64,000 nt of DNA from positions 372,001 through 436,000 of the forward strand of contig PCBI01000005.1 of NCBI GenBank assembly GCA_002730875.1. Reading direction: 5' to 3'. The position numbers were made by a program, and so were the translations under genes. The stretch's first letter is position 1. The number at the start of each line of letters is the position of its first letter. Below are positions 18,091 through 26,530 of this stretch, piece after piece. Source of the stretch: Spirochaetaceae bacterium (GTDB lineage: Bacteria; Spirochaetota; Leptospiria; Leptospirales; Leptonemataceae). The notes under the pieces were generated by a model that did not search any database, was not told where the DNA came from, and saw only the letters and a program-made list of their open reading frames with translations.

Positions 18091-18672
18091 ATGCAGAACG
18101 ACTCCTCAGCGGCGCCAGTGTCTCCCAGTCTTACAGGTCGGGACTGGCATCATAAGAATTGTTACGGTTGCGGGCTGGATAATGCGAAAGGCTTGCAGGC
18201 GGATTTTCTTTTCGATGAAGAGCAGGGAGAGGTGCGATTCGACTACACTCCTACGAAAGACTTTGAAGGAGCGCCTGGTTATTCCCACGGCGGAATGCTG
18301 GCCACCATCCTGGACGAAGCCCAGGGAGTGCTCTGCTTTCATGTAGGTCATTCGGTGATGACTGAGAAGCTGCACATGAATTACCACAAGGCCACTCCGC
18401 TGCACACCCCCTTCAAAGTCCGAGCCTGGCTCACTGCTGTGCGAAAAAGACGGCTGTACACCAGAGCGGTGATCTATAACGAAAACGAAGAGATCTATGT
18501 TAGTTCTAGCGCCTCCTGGTACGTGCTTCCGGACCGGGTCATGCGGCGCATGTTTCAAGGCTTCTCCGAAGAAGAGAGCCAGCGCATCCAGGCGCTGCTG
18601 GAAGCCAACCGAAAGAGGGCGCGGGAGATTCGAAGGCGGATACGAAAGAATGCGAAGGGAGAGTCGCGGTAG
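18091..18672 (+). CDS. PaaI-like hotdog-fold thioesterase
   Basis: 193 residues, no signal peptide. A Cys-rich opening (N-C-Y-G-C-G-L-D-N) is typical of a subgroup of PaaI-like thioesterases, followed by the hotdog core with H-G-G-M-L-A-T-I-L-D-E-A-Q near residues 75-85, where the Asp/Glu on the central helix is catalytic in relatives. The last 40 residues form an Arg/Lys-rich helix (R-R-R-I-R-K-N) beyond the domain. The substrate is probably an acyl-CoA, not defined by sequence. It converges on the cytochrome c gene. Confidence 0.85.
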   Translation: MQNDSSAAPVSPSLTGRDWHHKNCYGCGLDNAKGLQADFLFDEEQGEVRFDYTPTKDFEGAPGYSHGGMLATILDEAQGVLCFHVGHSVMTEKLHMNYHKATPLHTPFKVRAWLTAVRKRRLYTRAVIYNENEEIYVSSSASWYVLPDRVMRRMFQGFSEEESQRIQALLEANRKRAREIRRRIRKNAKGESR

Positions 18673-18808
18673 GTCAACCGGCTCGGAGTGAGCATTATTC
18701 GTGAGCAATGACGAGCGGGGCGAGGGAACCAGCAATACACTCCTCGAAGGGCTGACGGCCTTGCGAGCCTAATTTGCGCCCTTCCAAGAATGCTATGGTT
18801 CAGGCAGA

Positions 18809-18841
18809 ACGATCTCTGAGCGAACCGCCGTCAGAGATCGT
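18809..18841. terminator. Perfect 11-bp hairpin between convergent genes
   Basis: ACGATCTCTGA and TCAGAGATCGT enclose an 11-nt loop, midway between the thioesterase (plus) and cytochrome c (minus) stops. Three more pairs can form across a bulge. No T-tract follows on either side, so a factor-dependent or bidirectional terminator is the likeliest role. Confidence 0.4.
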
Positions 18842-18865
18842 CTGAAATCGTCCCGGATCCGGGCT

Positions 18866-19264
18866 CTAATCTGATGCCTGTTTCAAGTACTCCACAAGAT
18901 TGATTCTGTCCTGTTCATTATTCACCATGCCAGCTTTGCACCGAGTTCGCTGAACCATAAGCGCCGGAGCCTGAATGAACTCCAGTAGATTGCCCTCGGT
19001 CCAGGTGATATTCAGATCTCTCATGCCTCTTGAATAACCGTCAAAGCCGTCTGCCGATCCGGCTTCGCGCCCAAAAACCCCGTGGAGCGACGGGCCCACC
19101 CTATGCTGCCCCGGTCGTAGAGCATGACAGGCTTTGCAACGCTGAAAGACCCGCTTTCCCTGATTCGCATCGCCCTCCGCATCCAGACCGCTCACAAGAA
19201 TCATTTGCAGAGCAAGGATACCGGCAGAAGCAAAGATCGAGGAATTCTTTAACCGATTGTACAT
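18866..19264 (-). CDS. Class I cytochrome c with altered axial-ligand motif
   Basis: 132 residues with an export signal and one haem site C43-K-A-C46-H47, followed by V-G-P-S-L-H-G as in cytochrome c2/c550-type proteins. The usual distal motif G-T-K-M is R-T-R-C here, putting Cys109 where the Met ligand should be; Met113 and Met103 are nearby alternatives. The remaining C-terminal helix (D-R-I-N-L-V-E-Y-L-K) is typical. A strong site (AAAGGAG) precedes the ATG. It is a periplasmic electron carrier or haem sensor by inference; a CcmH-like gene lies 2.5 kb away. Confidence 0.88.
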   Translation of the reverse strand: MYNRLKNSSIFASAGILALQMILVSGLDAEGDANQGKRVFQRCKACHALRPGQHRVGPSLHGVFGREAGSADGFDGYSRGMRDLNITWTEGNLLEFIQAPALMVQRTRCKAGMVNNEQDRINLVEYLKQASD

Positions 19265-19508
19265 GTTCCACTCCTTTAACCATTACAAAAAAATATCCAA
19301 TGGTTCTTTTTTGCGTCATTCTTGCATATTCGCCAGGAGAGGGAACAGGATTCTTGATGAATAGCCTTGCTACGCGCAGACATGGAGTCGGGTACAGGAA
19401 ACTGCGCGATGGAAGGAACTGCGGTAACCTGACCCTACCCGCCTTTACCTAATGGCGGAAGGCCCACGTTTCTTTCGCGGAGACGCTTCAGGGACGGTGG
19501 CGCAGCAA

Positions 19509-19535
19509 GGAGTCATTCACATGTGGAATGACTCC
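19509..19535. repeat. Perfect inverted repeat at the 3' end of the large lipoprotein gene
   Basis: GGAGTCATTC and GAATGACTCC with a 7-nt loop. It covers the last codons and stop of the minus-strand gene starting at 21705. No T-tract follows. Confidence 0.5.
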
Positions 19536-21705
19536 CCAGACCGGTGTAGGTATCCTGGGCGTAGCTATCCCAGCCGATGGATGGATCGAAACTGTCGGCG
19601 CCGTTGCTGTCGCCGCTGGTAACACTGCATTTTCTTCGCAAAGTCTCGTTCTGCGTGCCCACTCCACTGTTATACCACTCTGTACCCGGATCTATACCAA
19701 TCCGGCCTATGACATCCATAGTAGCGCTATCGCAGTACAGCTCCAGAGCATCGTCCCCGTTAAAATTCATAACAGTGGAACTAGTAAGCAGATCGCAGTA
19801 AGAGGTGGCTCCTCCGTCAATGCTACTGTTGCATATCACATAGGTTCCTTCAGAGCTTAAAGTTCCAGATAGATTCACTGAGGTAGTGGGAGATGTGGCC
19901 CCATTAATGTAGATTCGCACAGAACACTGGGACAAGTCAAAATCTGCGCCTGGATTGTAGATTTCCAGGACTTTGTTTAAGCCCGACCCCTCAATGTATT
20001 CAGAGAAGAAAACTGGCGGAGGGCCAGATACTGGCGTGGCGGTAGCCTCTCCGCTGAGAACGCTTGTTCCGCCCGAATGGATCGCCACTACAGCAAAGGA
20101 ATATGCGGTATCGTTCGTCAGGCCAGTAACAGTGACTGAATTGGTAGAAGCGCTTTTGCTGCTATCCGAAGTAGTGACGCCGGTTCCGCTACGATAGTAT
20201 ACAGTGTAGCTACTGGCATTGGACACTGAATTCCAGGTCAGAGACACTTCGCCATTTCCCGAGGTCGCGCTGAGACCAGTGGGCGTAGAAGGAGGTCCAA
20301 CCACAACGGACTGGCTAATCACCGATGAAACGTTACCGGCCCTATCAACGGCACGCACCTTCAGATGATATTGACCATCCGGCAGAGCCGTGGAGCCCGT
20401 GTATTCATTCCCGTTTGATATGGAGGTTCCACTAAAGGTAGGATTCGTCCCATTTGTGGTATAGGCAATAGTGAGGCACCCGGACTCGCCTGAGTCGCTG
20501 CAACTGGCAGAGAAAGTGCTACCGGAAGGAAATGGACCAGAGTCGGAAGGAGAAGCGATCGACACAGTAGGCGAAGCGGTATCCTTAATCACGGTTTGGG
20601 TTGCAATCGCGTATACGCTCGCCCCATTCGGAACACAGAATCGCAATGTGTTGCTACCGGATGATAGCGATGAATTCTGAATCGTAGTACTGTTGGATGC
20701 ATCGGCTGTGACGGAGCCAGTAAGACCCGTTCCAGAAGGAGAAGCGCCATCGGCACAATCGGAATCGGATCCTCCCACCTTCACTATTCTGCTAGCAGAG
20801 CTTTTGTCGCTTTCCCAGGTGCAACTGACATTGCCCGAGGAAACGTATGGAGTGCATGGGCTCGTAAAAGATATATTGGCTACAGCCGAGTCGATTACGT
20901 ACGTGGCGCTGGCAGGAGAGCTTTCATTACCAGCCGCATCGCGACACAGATATTTCAGGTTATATGTACCGTCTCCAGAAGCCCCAATTTCAACATCCAC
21001 CGATGGCGGGGCACTGACCTGACCATTCAATGGTTGAAAAGCAGGATCGGAGCCGTCCAGAGTGTACAGGATGTTACTGGGAGCAACGTCATCGTTACAC
21101 GTTAGTGTCACAGACTGAGCCTGGCCGTAGCCGCCGGCTCCGGGCCCCGTGAGGCTCACCGATGGATCCGTCGTGTCTTCCTGAATATCAGCGAGCAGCG
21201 TATCGTCTGCGGCCCCATCTCCATTCGTGTCCACCCCATCTTCCTTTCCATCACCGTCGCCATCCACAATCCAGACCTGGCTATCGGAACAATCGGCGCC
21301 TGTGTAAAGACTCAGAATTCCTTCATCGGTACAAAAGAAATAGTCTACAGAGCCGTCTCCATTCTGATCAATCCCGTCCGGCTCGCCGTTGCTATTAGAA
21401 TCCAAAAAAAGAAGCTCTGCAATGCCATCTCCATTGGTATCGATTCCATCACTCAGGCCGTCCCCGTCGAAATCAATTGCCGTGCCATCCACGGAGCCAT
21501 CCCCGTCCAGATCAGCATCTGAACCAGGAACGATCGAGCTGGTTATGTCGCTCGGGATGCCCCCGGCAGCTATAGCCGCGAGAATCTCTTCCAGATTGGG
21601 GTCCTCTTCATCGGGATTGAGTATTGCAATGCAGCCTGCACTCAAATTCAGAATCAACACTGTGACGAAAGCGGGTATGATGAAGGAAGGGCTGGATCGA
21701 TGCAT
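19513..21705 (-). CDS. Large multidomain surface lipoprotein (Ca-binding repeats, FN3, lamin-tail)
   Basis: 730 residues from the ATG at 21705, preceded by GAGG; lipobox L-S-A-G-C. After the anchor come Asp-rich repeats (D-G-D-G, D-T-N-G-D-G, D-Q-N-G-D-G) like thrombospondin-3/calcium-binding repeats (about 45-160), two chitobiase-C-terminal-like repeats (Y-T-L-D-G-S-D-P and Y-T-T-N-G-T-N-P), an FN3 domain (about 475-565, S-L-T-W-N-S-V) and a C-terminal lamin-tail-type domain (V-L-E-I-Y-N-P, D-A-L-E-L-Y) with several Cys. This is the layout of secreted matrix or adhesive proteins. No enzyme domain is seen. The function, probably adhesion or matrix binding, is inferred. Confidence 0.88.
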   Translation of the reverse strand: MHRSSPSFIIPAFVTVLILNLSAGCIAILNPDEEDPNLEEILAAIAAGGIPSDITSSIVPGSDADLDGDGSVDGTAIDFDGDGLSDGIDTNGDGIAELLFLDSNSNGEPDGIDQNGDGSVDYFFCTDEGILSLYTGADCSDSQVWIVDGDGDGKEDGVDTNGDGAADDTLLADIQEDTTDPSVSLTGPGAGGYGQAQSVTLTCNDDVAPSNILYTLDGSDPAFQPLNGQVSAPPSVDVEIGASGDGTYNLKYLCRDAAGNESSPASATYVIDSAVANISFTSPCTPYVSSGNVSCTWESDKSSASRIVKVGGSDSDCADGASPSGTGLTGSVTADASNSTTIQNSSLSSGSNTLRFCVPNGASVYAIATQTVIKDTASPTVSIASPSDSGPFPSGSTFSASCSDSGESGCLTIAYTTNGTNPTFSGTSISNGNEYTGSTALPDGQYHLKVRAVDRAGNVSSVISQSVVVGPPSTPTGLSATSGNGEVSLTWNSVSNASSYTVYYRSGTGVTTSDSSKSASTNSVTVTGLTNDTAYSFAVVAIHSGGTSVLSGEATATPVSGPPPVFFSEYIEGSGLNKVLEIYNPGADFDLSQCSVRIYINGATSPTTSVNLSGTLSSEGTYVICNSSIDGGATSYCDLLTSSTVMNFNGDDALELYCDSATMDVIGRIGIDPGTEWYNSGVGTQNETLRRKCSVTSGDSNGADSFDPSIGWDSYAQDTYTGLGSHSTCE

Positions 21706-21823
21706 ATGAACCTCGGAGTTGCAGAAGATCAAATTGAGATTATTATGCAACCTTTTATTCTACTAGCTCAACCATCTCGCATCTAGATGTATAGACCTTC
21801 GTAGCCGACTCCTGACATCCTTG

Positions 21824-22564
21824 CTAACGCTCCAAATCATCCAGCGCTTTAGTTACGTCTTCAGGCCAGGTAGTGCCCACCGGAAGGCTACTGGAGGCCA
21901 ACGGCCTCCGGGGAGTTTCTGACGATCCGGTCGCAGTAAACCGGGATGTGGGATCCGAATCCGACGACCGGGCAGCCTCGGGATGGGCGATAAGGTTCGG
22001 TGCACTGTCTGAATTAGCTTGCCGACTTTCGCTCAGGTGGATTTGATCGATGCGCGTATTCCACAGATGCCACAGAAGCAGGGCGAATACGGCCAGCCCG
22101 CTCACAAGGCTCAAATAAACCGGCCAGTTCGGCGGCTCATGATGCAGGATAGAGGGACCAAAGCCCTGGATGGTTCCCTGGATCAGATCCTGTCGGCCTT
22201 TTTGAGCCCATTGCTGCAGAATCGGATCGTCCACGGCTCGATCGCCAAACCCATGTACGAAGCCATGGACGATTTGATCCGCTGACATTTCCTCCAGAAC
22301 CCGGTTTTCAATGAAGCGCCTGGCCTGGACCGCAAAGCAATGCTCGTCTACGTGCAAGCATTCGGACACCAGACCGTGGCAGCCGCAGAAGCAGTTCAGT
22401 CGCCTGGTAACCTCTTTGAATGTCTGTATATGTTCTCGCTTTGCCAGCTTTTCCGGAGCGTTGTCCGCATAGACGGGGCCCGCAAACGCCAGGGGAAGAA
22501 AAGATGCGGCAGCCAGAAGCCAATTCGCGGTCTGGAAAAGCAATCGAGAGTTTTGCGACGACAT
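21824..22564 (-). CDS. CcmH/NrfF-like cytochrome c maturation protein
   Basis: 246 residues from the ATG at 22564; the open frame extends upstream without support. A signal peptide is followed by a Cys cluster C58-F-C60-G-C62-H then C69 and C76, and a helical region whose pattern (R-R-F-I-E-N, M-S-A-D-Q-I, F-G-D-R-A-V) matches CcmH domains with a C-x-C-x-C start. In that family the Cys pair reduces apocytochrome for haem ligation. A membrane helix (about 130-150) and a polar Ser/Pro-rich cytoplasmic tail follow. The extra Cys are more than classical CcmH has. Haem ligation for the nearby cytochrome c is a plausible role. Confidence 0.7.
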   Translation of the reverse strand: MSSQNSRLLFQTANWLLAAASFLPLAFAGPVYADNAPEKLAKREHIQTFKEVTRRLNCFCGCHGLVSECLHVDEHCFAVQARRFIENRVLEEMSADQIVHGFVHGFGDRAVDDPILQQWAQKGRQDLIQGTIQGFGPSILHHEPPNWPVYLSLVSGLAVFALLLWHLWNTRIDQIHLSESRQANSDSAPNLIAHPEAARSSDSDPTSRFTATGSSETPRRPLASSSLPVGTTWPEDVTKALDDLER

Positions 22565-22795
22565 ATTTGCCAGATTGGCGGGTGATTCGAAACCGGCAAG
22601 ACATATACCGCCCGGGGGTATCTGGCGAGAACAAGGGCCCGGGGTCATGGAAGGCGACCGGAACGCCAGATCTTGCCAGAGGGTCCGGGAACGATGAGTG
22701 CAAACGATGAGTGCAAGAGACGGTTAACGAGGCATCCGCAAACTCTGCCGCCGAAAAAGAATTGCTTGTACGACGATTCCCTACATAAACCTACA

Positions 22796-24004
22796 ATGCC
22801 CATCCGCGAGAGAGTTTCGAAAGCCTTGAAGACCGCAGCCTTGTTCAATCTTGCCGCAATAGCCTTCGCCCCTTCCCTTTTTGCTCAAACAATAGACCTG
22901 GGAAAGATGCAGGCCCAGTACAGTCGACCCAATGTAGTCTTCTTCCCCGATGGGCAGTCCTTTGCCATTGCTGCCGATAAGTCCGTTCGCACCTACAGGC
23001 TGGATGGCACGCCCATCAAGACATATGCCAGTTACTTAAACGTGAAAGGCCTGGCCATTTCGCCGGATGGTAGTCAGCTTGCAACGGCCGAATCGGACGA
23101 CGGAGGAAACGTAAACGGCCTGGTGAAAGTCGTAGACGTCAAGACCGGACGCCTGCTGCGACAGTTCCGCCATCGCGCCGGCTACGCCGAATGGCTTTCT
23201 TTTTCGCCGGACGGACGGTATCTGGCCAGCGTGGGCGACGAACCTGCTGTGTATGTTTGGGATCTCAGGACCGGCCGACCGGCTGCGCGAATGGAACACC
23301 ATAAATGGGGCAATGTAAGCTCGGTCCATTTCAGCCGGGATGGCAAATACCTGTTTTCCGGCGGACAGTACCGGGATAGCGAAGCCCTTCTAAAAGCAGA
23401 CGATGCGGAGAATCGCTACTACAACAAAACCCATACTGTGGAAGCCGCCAGAAAGCTTCAGGAAGAGATTCAGCACTGGTATGAAACATTTAACGAAAGC
23501 TGGAAAATAGGCGAATTCTTCATTTATTCGACGACGACCTGGAATCTGATCAAGCGAATCCAGACCCCGGGCGCCGTGCATGGAATCCAGAGCGTACAGG
23601 GCTCGGAAAAGGTAACCATCGTTACCAACATGGATCGCCAGCAGGTGGGTCAGGAGGATGGCTATCTGCTGAGTGTGGATCTGGCCACCGGAACCTATGA
23701 AGAACTGGACCGACTGCCTCACATGCCGGACGACTTTGCGGACCTGGACTCGGAACACCGATTCTACTACAGACATAACTATCTGGGTTACTCGCCCACG
23801 CCAGAGCTATATGTTCTAAGTACATTGGATGGAGTTTTTGTGCTGGATGATGATCTGGACGAAGAGTACTCCTTCGATGTGGATTCAGACACCGTGCAAT
23901 CCCCGGTGCCGGCAGCGATTTCTCCGGATGGAACGTGGCTGGTTACTCTGGAATACAGCCGAGAAACCGGCGCCGGTCAGGCCATCATCCGCAAACTGGA
24001 TTGA
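22796..24004 (+). CDS. Exported WD40-repeat beta-propeller protein
   Basis: 402 residues from the ATG at 22796, which gives a clean signal peptide ending around S-L-F-A-Q; the longer open frame has a polar N-terminus. Repeats with the WD40/YVTN signature recur (A-I-S-P-D-G-S, S-F-S-P-D-G-R, H-F-S-R-D-G-K, A-I-S-P-D-G-T) together with V-Y-V-W-D-L-R. A charged helical insertion near residues 195-230 interrupts the propeller. A periplasmic protein-binding scaffold is inferred. The cyclase gene follows 73 bp downstream on the same strand. Confidence 0.85.
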   Translation: MPIRERVSKALKTAALFNLAAIAFAPSLFAQTIDLGKMQAQYSRPNVVFFPDGQSFAIAADKSVRTYRLDGTPIKTYASYLNVKGLAISPDGSQLATAESDDGGNVNGLVKVVDVKTGRLLRQFRHRAGYAEWLSFSPDGRYLASVGDEPAVYVWDLRTGRPAARMEHHKWGNVSSVHFSRDGKYLFSGGQYRDSEALLKADDAENRYYNKTHTVEAARKLQEEIQHWYETFNESWKIGEFFIYSTTTWNLIKRIQTPGAVHGIQSVQGSEKVTIVTNMDRQQVGQEDGYLLSVDLATGTYEELDRLPHMPDDFADLDSEHRFYYRHNYLGYSPTPELYVLSTLDGVFVLDDDLDEEYSFDVDSDTVQSPVPAAISPDGTWLVTLEYSRETGAGQAIIRKLD

Positions 24005-24077
24005 TATCGACGGAAAAACGCCGGTCGGCTCGCAAAACGCGCTTGCAGCAAAATGACGTTTCAGCCTAATTCTGCCC

Positions 24078-24707
24078 ATGGCACTTAGAAGATCTGTTTT
24101 CATCAGCGCATCTGAAGACCGGCTGGAAGGACTCATTGAGCAACGTGTGCAGCCCGGGGCAAACAAGGAAGCTATCGACCAGCGAATCTGGGATCTCTTC
24201 GGCGAAGAATGGTGCGTAATGTTTACCGATCTTTCCGGTTTCTCACGAGGCGTAGAAAAGTTTGGTATCATACATTTCCTGCAAACCATTCACGAATCCG
24301 AAAGAGTACTTCTGCCTATCGTAGAAGAAAACGATGGCATCCTCTTGAAAGTCGAGGGGGACAGCTTCATGGCTATATTTCGCAAGCCGTCTAAAGGGCT
24401 GTCCGCTGCCGTATCCATGCAGAGAGCTCTGGAATCCTACAATCAGGGAAAGATTCCAGAGGAACAGGTTCTACTCTGCGTAGGCCTGGGCTACGGTCAC
24501 ATGCTTCGCATAGGCGATGCGGACGTTTACGGCGCACAGGTAAATGCAGCCAGTAAACTGGGAGAAGATATTGCCGAAGCCAAAGAAATCCTGGTTACGA
24601 AAGCGGTTAAGGAAGCCTCGGATGATTTTCCGGATATCGGTTACGAACCCATCGATGAGATCCCGCCGGGAGCCGACCAGGCTTTTCGCGTTCTATACAA
24701 AGTCTGA
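24078..24707 (+). CDS. Class III adenylate/guanylate cyclase domain protein
   Basis: 209 residues, essentially one catalytic domain. It keeps the first metal Asp (F-T-D-L-S-G-F), the second metal Asp (E-G-D-S-F), a Lys before it that sets purine recognition, an Asp in D-V-Y-G and the ribose Asn in V-N-A-A-S-K-L. The transition-state Arg, normally four residues after that Asn, is Lys. Activity may therefore be low or the protein may be a regulator. The N-terminal 45 residues are not part of the domain. It is probably co-transcribed with the WD40 gene. Confidence 0.85.
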   Translation: MALRRSVFISASEDRLEGLIEQRVQPGANKEAIDQRIWDLFGEEWCVMFTDLSGFSRGVEKFGIIHFLQTIHESERVLLPIVEENDGILLKVEGDSFMAIFRKPSKGLSAAVSMQRALESYNQGKIPEEQVLLCVGLGYGHMLRIGDADVYGAQVNAASKLGEDIAEAKEILVTKAVKEASDDFPDIGYEPIDEIPPGADQAFRVLYKV

Positions 24708-24915
24708 CAGGATCTGCCCCTGAGTAACAGGCGAAGTGGGCCTGACAGCTTCTTTACCGGCAATTCCACTCGCATCGGGTTATTGTAGGATTCGCGCCAG
24801 AGCGTGGCCAGGATTACGGCCGGTAACATTTGCATTCGCGCTCGGGCATAGCTAAAGTCGCTATACTCGGAACGATTCCTGTTGACATGCCAAAGTCCGG
24901 TTGGTTCTGTCTGGA

Positions 24916-25899
24916 ATGCCCTTCTCTTTCAAACGCAATCTGATTATTCTGGTCCCTGCTCTGCTTTCGCTCCTGACCGGATGCGCCGTAACATCCATGG
25001 AATACGAGCCTGTAAAGGCCGGAGCCCCCGCAGATCTGGCTGCCATGGTATCCAGCCTGGAATCTACGCCCAAAGGACCGATTCGGTTTCGTAAGATTGT
25101 TGCGGCGGACTGGGCGGTGGCCCGAGACGGCTTGATTAACTTCGAGCATCCGGAGGCCCTAAAAGCAGGTCTGGAAGAAGGCCTGGAGCCTATACAGATA
25201 TATTTCTATGCTATTGAACATCCGCAGCACGGCCTATTTCTCGTGGATACCGGTATGGCTGCTATCTTCGCGGAGGAATCCGACAACTGGCCAGTGTCCA
25301 GTCTGGTGAAATCAGCCATGAACATGGACAAACTTCAGGTCCGCGTTACTACGAAAAACTGGCTGGAGCAAAACGGAAGTCCGCGCGGAGTATTTCTGAC
25401 CCACATGCATTTGGATCATATCCTGGGCTCCAGGGATATCGATAAGTCAGTGCCATTCTACATTGGCCCCGACGAATCTACATACGGTGCTTTCATGAAT
25501 ATGTTCGTTCAGGGAACCACCGACGATGTTCTGGGCACCGATCGTAAACTGCAGGAGCTTCGCTTTCCGACGCCTGGAGCGAATCCATCGGTTGCGGCGG
25601 CGGACGATCCTCAAAAAGGACGCATGCGAATCCTGGATTTTTTTGGCGACGGCAGCTTCTATGCCATTCATGTTCCCGGCCATACTGCGGGCAGCATGGC
25701 TTTCATTGTCCGATCCACCGAGGGGCTACAATTGATTGTGGGCGATACCTGCCACACGGCCTGGGGATGGAAACATAACGTGCCTCCCGGTAGCTTCACA
25801 ATGGATCAGGAAGGGAACGCGCACAGTCTCGATGCACTACAAAGCCTTGTGCAGGAGCTTCCCGGCCTGAGAATACACCTGGGCCATCAAAGCCTGTAG
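24916..25899 (+). CDS. Lipid-anchored metallo-beta-lactamase-fold hydrolase
   Basis: 327 residues from the ATG at 24916; a TTG five codons upstream is less likely. The signal peptide ends in L-T-G-C. The MBL core has the metal motif H-M-H-L-D-H, a later metal His in H-V-P-G-H-T-A-G-S, the bridging Asp in G-D-T-C-H and a final L-G-H-Q. The pattern matches lactonase/AttM-like or arylsulfatase-unrelated general hydrolases; substrate unknown. Membrane anchoring places it in the periplasm or at the surface. Confidence 0.88.
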   Translation: MPFSFKRNLIILVPALLSLLTGCAVTSMEYEPVKAGAPADLAAMVSSLESTPKGPIRFRKIVAADWAVARDGLINFEHPEALKAGLEEGLEPIQIYFYAIEHPQHGLFLVDTGMAAIFAEESDNWPVSSLVKSAMNMDKLQVRVTTKNWLEQNGSPRGVFLTHMHLDHILGSRDIDKSVPFYIGPDESTYGAFMNMFVQGTTDDVLGTDRKLQELRFPTPGANPSVAAADDPQKGRMRILDFFGDGSFYAIHVPGHTAGSMAFIVRSTEGLQLIVGDTCHTAWGWKHNVPPGSFTMDQEGNAHSLDALQSLVQELPGLRIHLGHQSL

Positions 25900-26052
25900 G
25901 AGATTGTTCGGCGCCTCAGAATTCCGTATATTGTGAGGCAAAGGCCTGCTCCTGCGGTTCCAGGGAGCTCTGCTCCATCTGATTTTCGCTTTGCCCATCT
26001 AGCGGTGGCCTTTCTTGATTGCGGCGATGGCTCCGTAGATGGGGCGTGGGAA

Positions 26053-26364
26053 TCAGGCGTTTGAATCGGTTTTTTCCCCTTCGCCGGCGCCTGCGAGCCA
26101 GTTGTAGAGCAGAGCCACTACTCCGCTTAAGAAAGCCACATCCACAGAAATGTAGAGCACATCGAAAATAATTCCATAAATGTGTTCGTACCAAAGAAGT
26201 GCGGGGTTCAGCGCCGTAAAGGGATGGGGATGTATGGAGTTATAAGCCTGCATGAAGTAGGACCCGAACGACACGGACAGTCGGGACCATAGACTGATTA
26301 CCAGAATCACCAGACTGGCCGGCGCCGTTGTCGCTATTACAAGTGCTTTTACGTTAACTTTCAT
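26053..26364 (-). CDS. Small two-helix membrane protein
   Basis: 103 residues with two hydrophobic segments: residues 7-27 and about 63-92 (F-D-V-L-Y-I-S-V-D-V-A-F). The loop between them is aromatic and His/Pro-rich. The tail is acidic. The ATG is preceded by GGAGAG. No family recognised. It lies 166 bp downstream of the RsbU-type gene on the same strand, possibly a late member of that operon. Confidence 0.65.
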   Translation of the reverse strand: MKVNVKALVIATTAPASLVILVISLWSRLSVSFGSYFMQAYNSIHPHPFTALNPALLWYEHIYGIIFDVLYISVDVAFLSGVVALLYNWLAGAGEGEKTDSNA

Positions 26365-26530
26365 ATCTCTCTCCGCTCTTTACTGCCCATCGTCTCGGGA
26401 GCATATCAGAACCTTTTTCTCCGGGTCTCCACACGCGGCCCTCTTGCACTCCCAGCCGCAAGCAGCCTGACTCCAGGGAGCCCTTGCGCCCCGGCCCGTC
26501 CCCGGGAATCCCGGGGTCCCCGCGGTCCCA

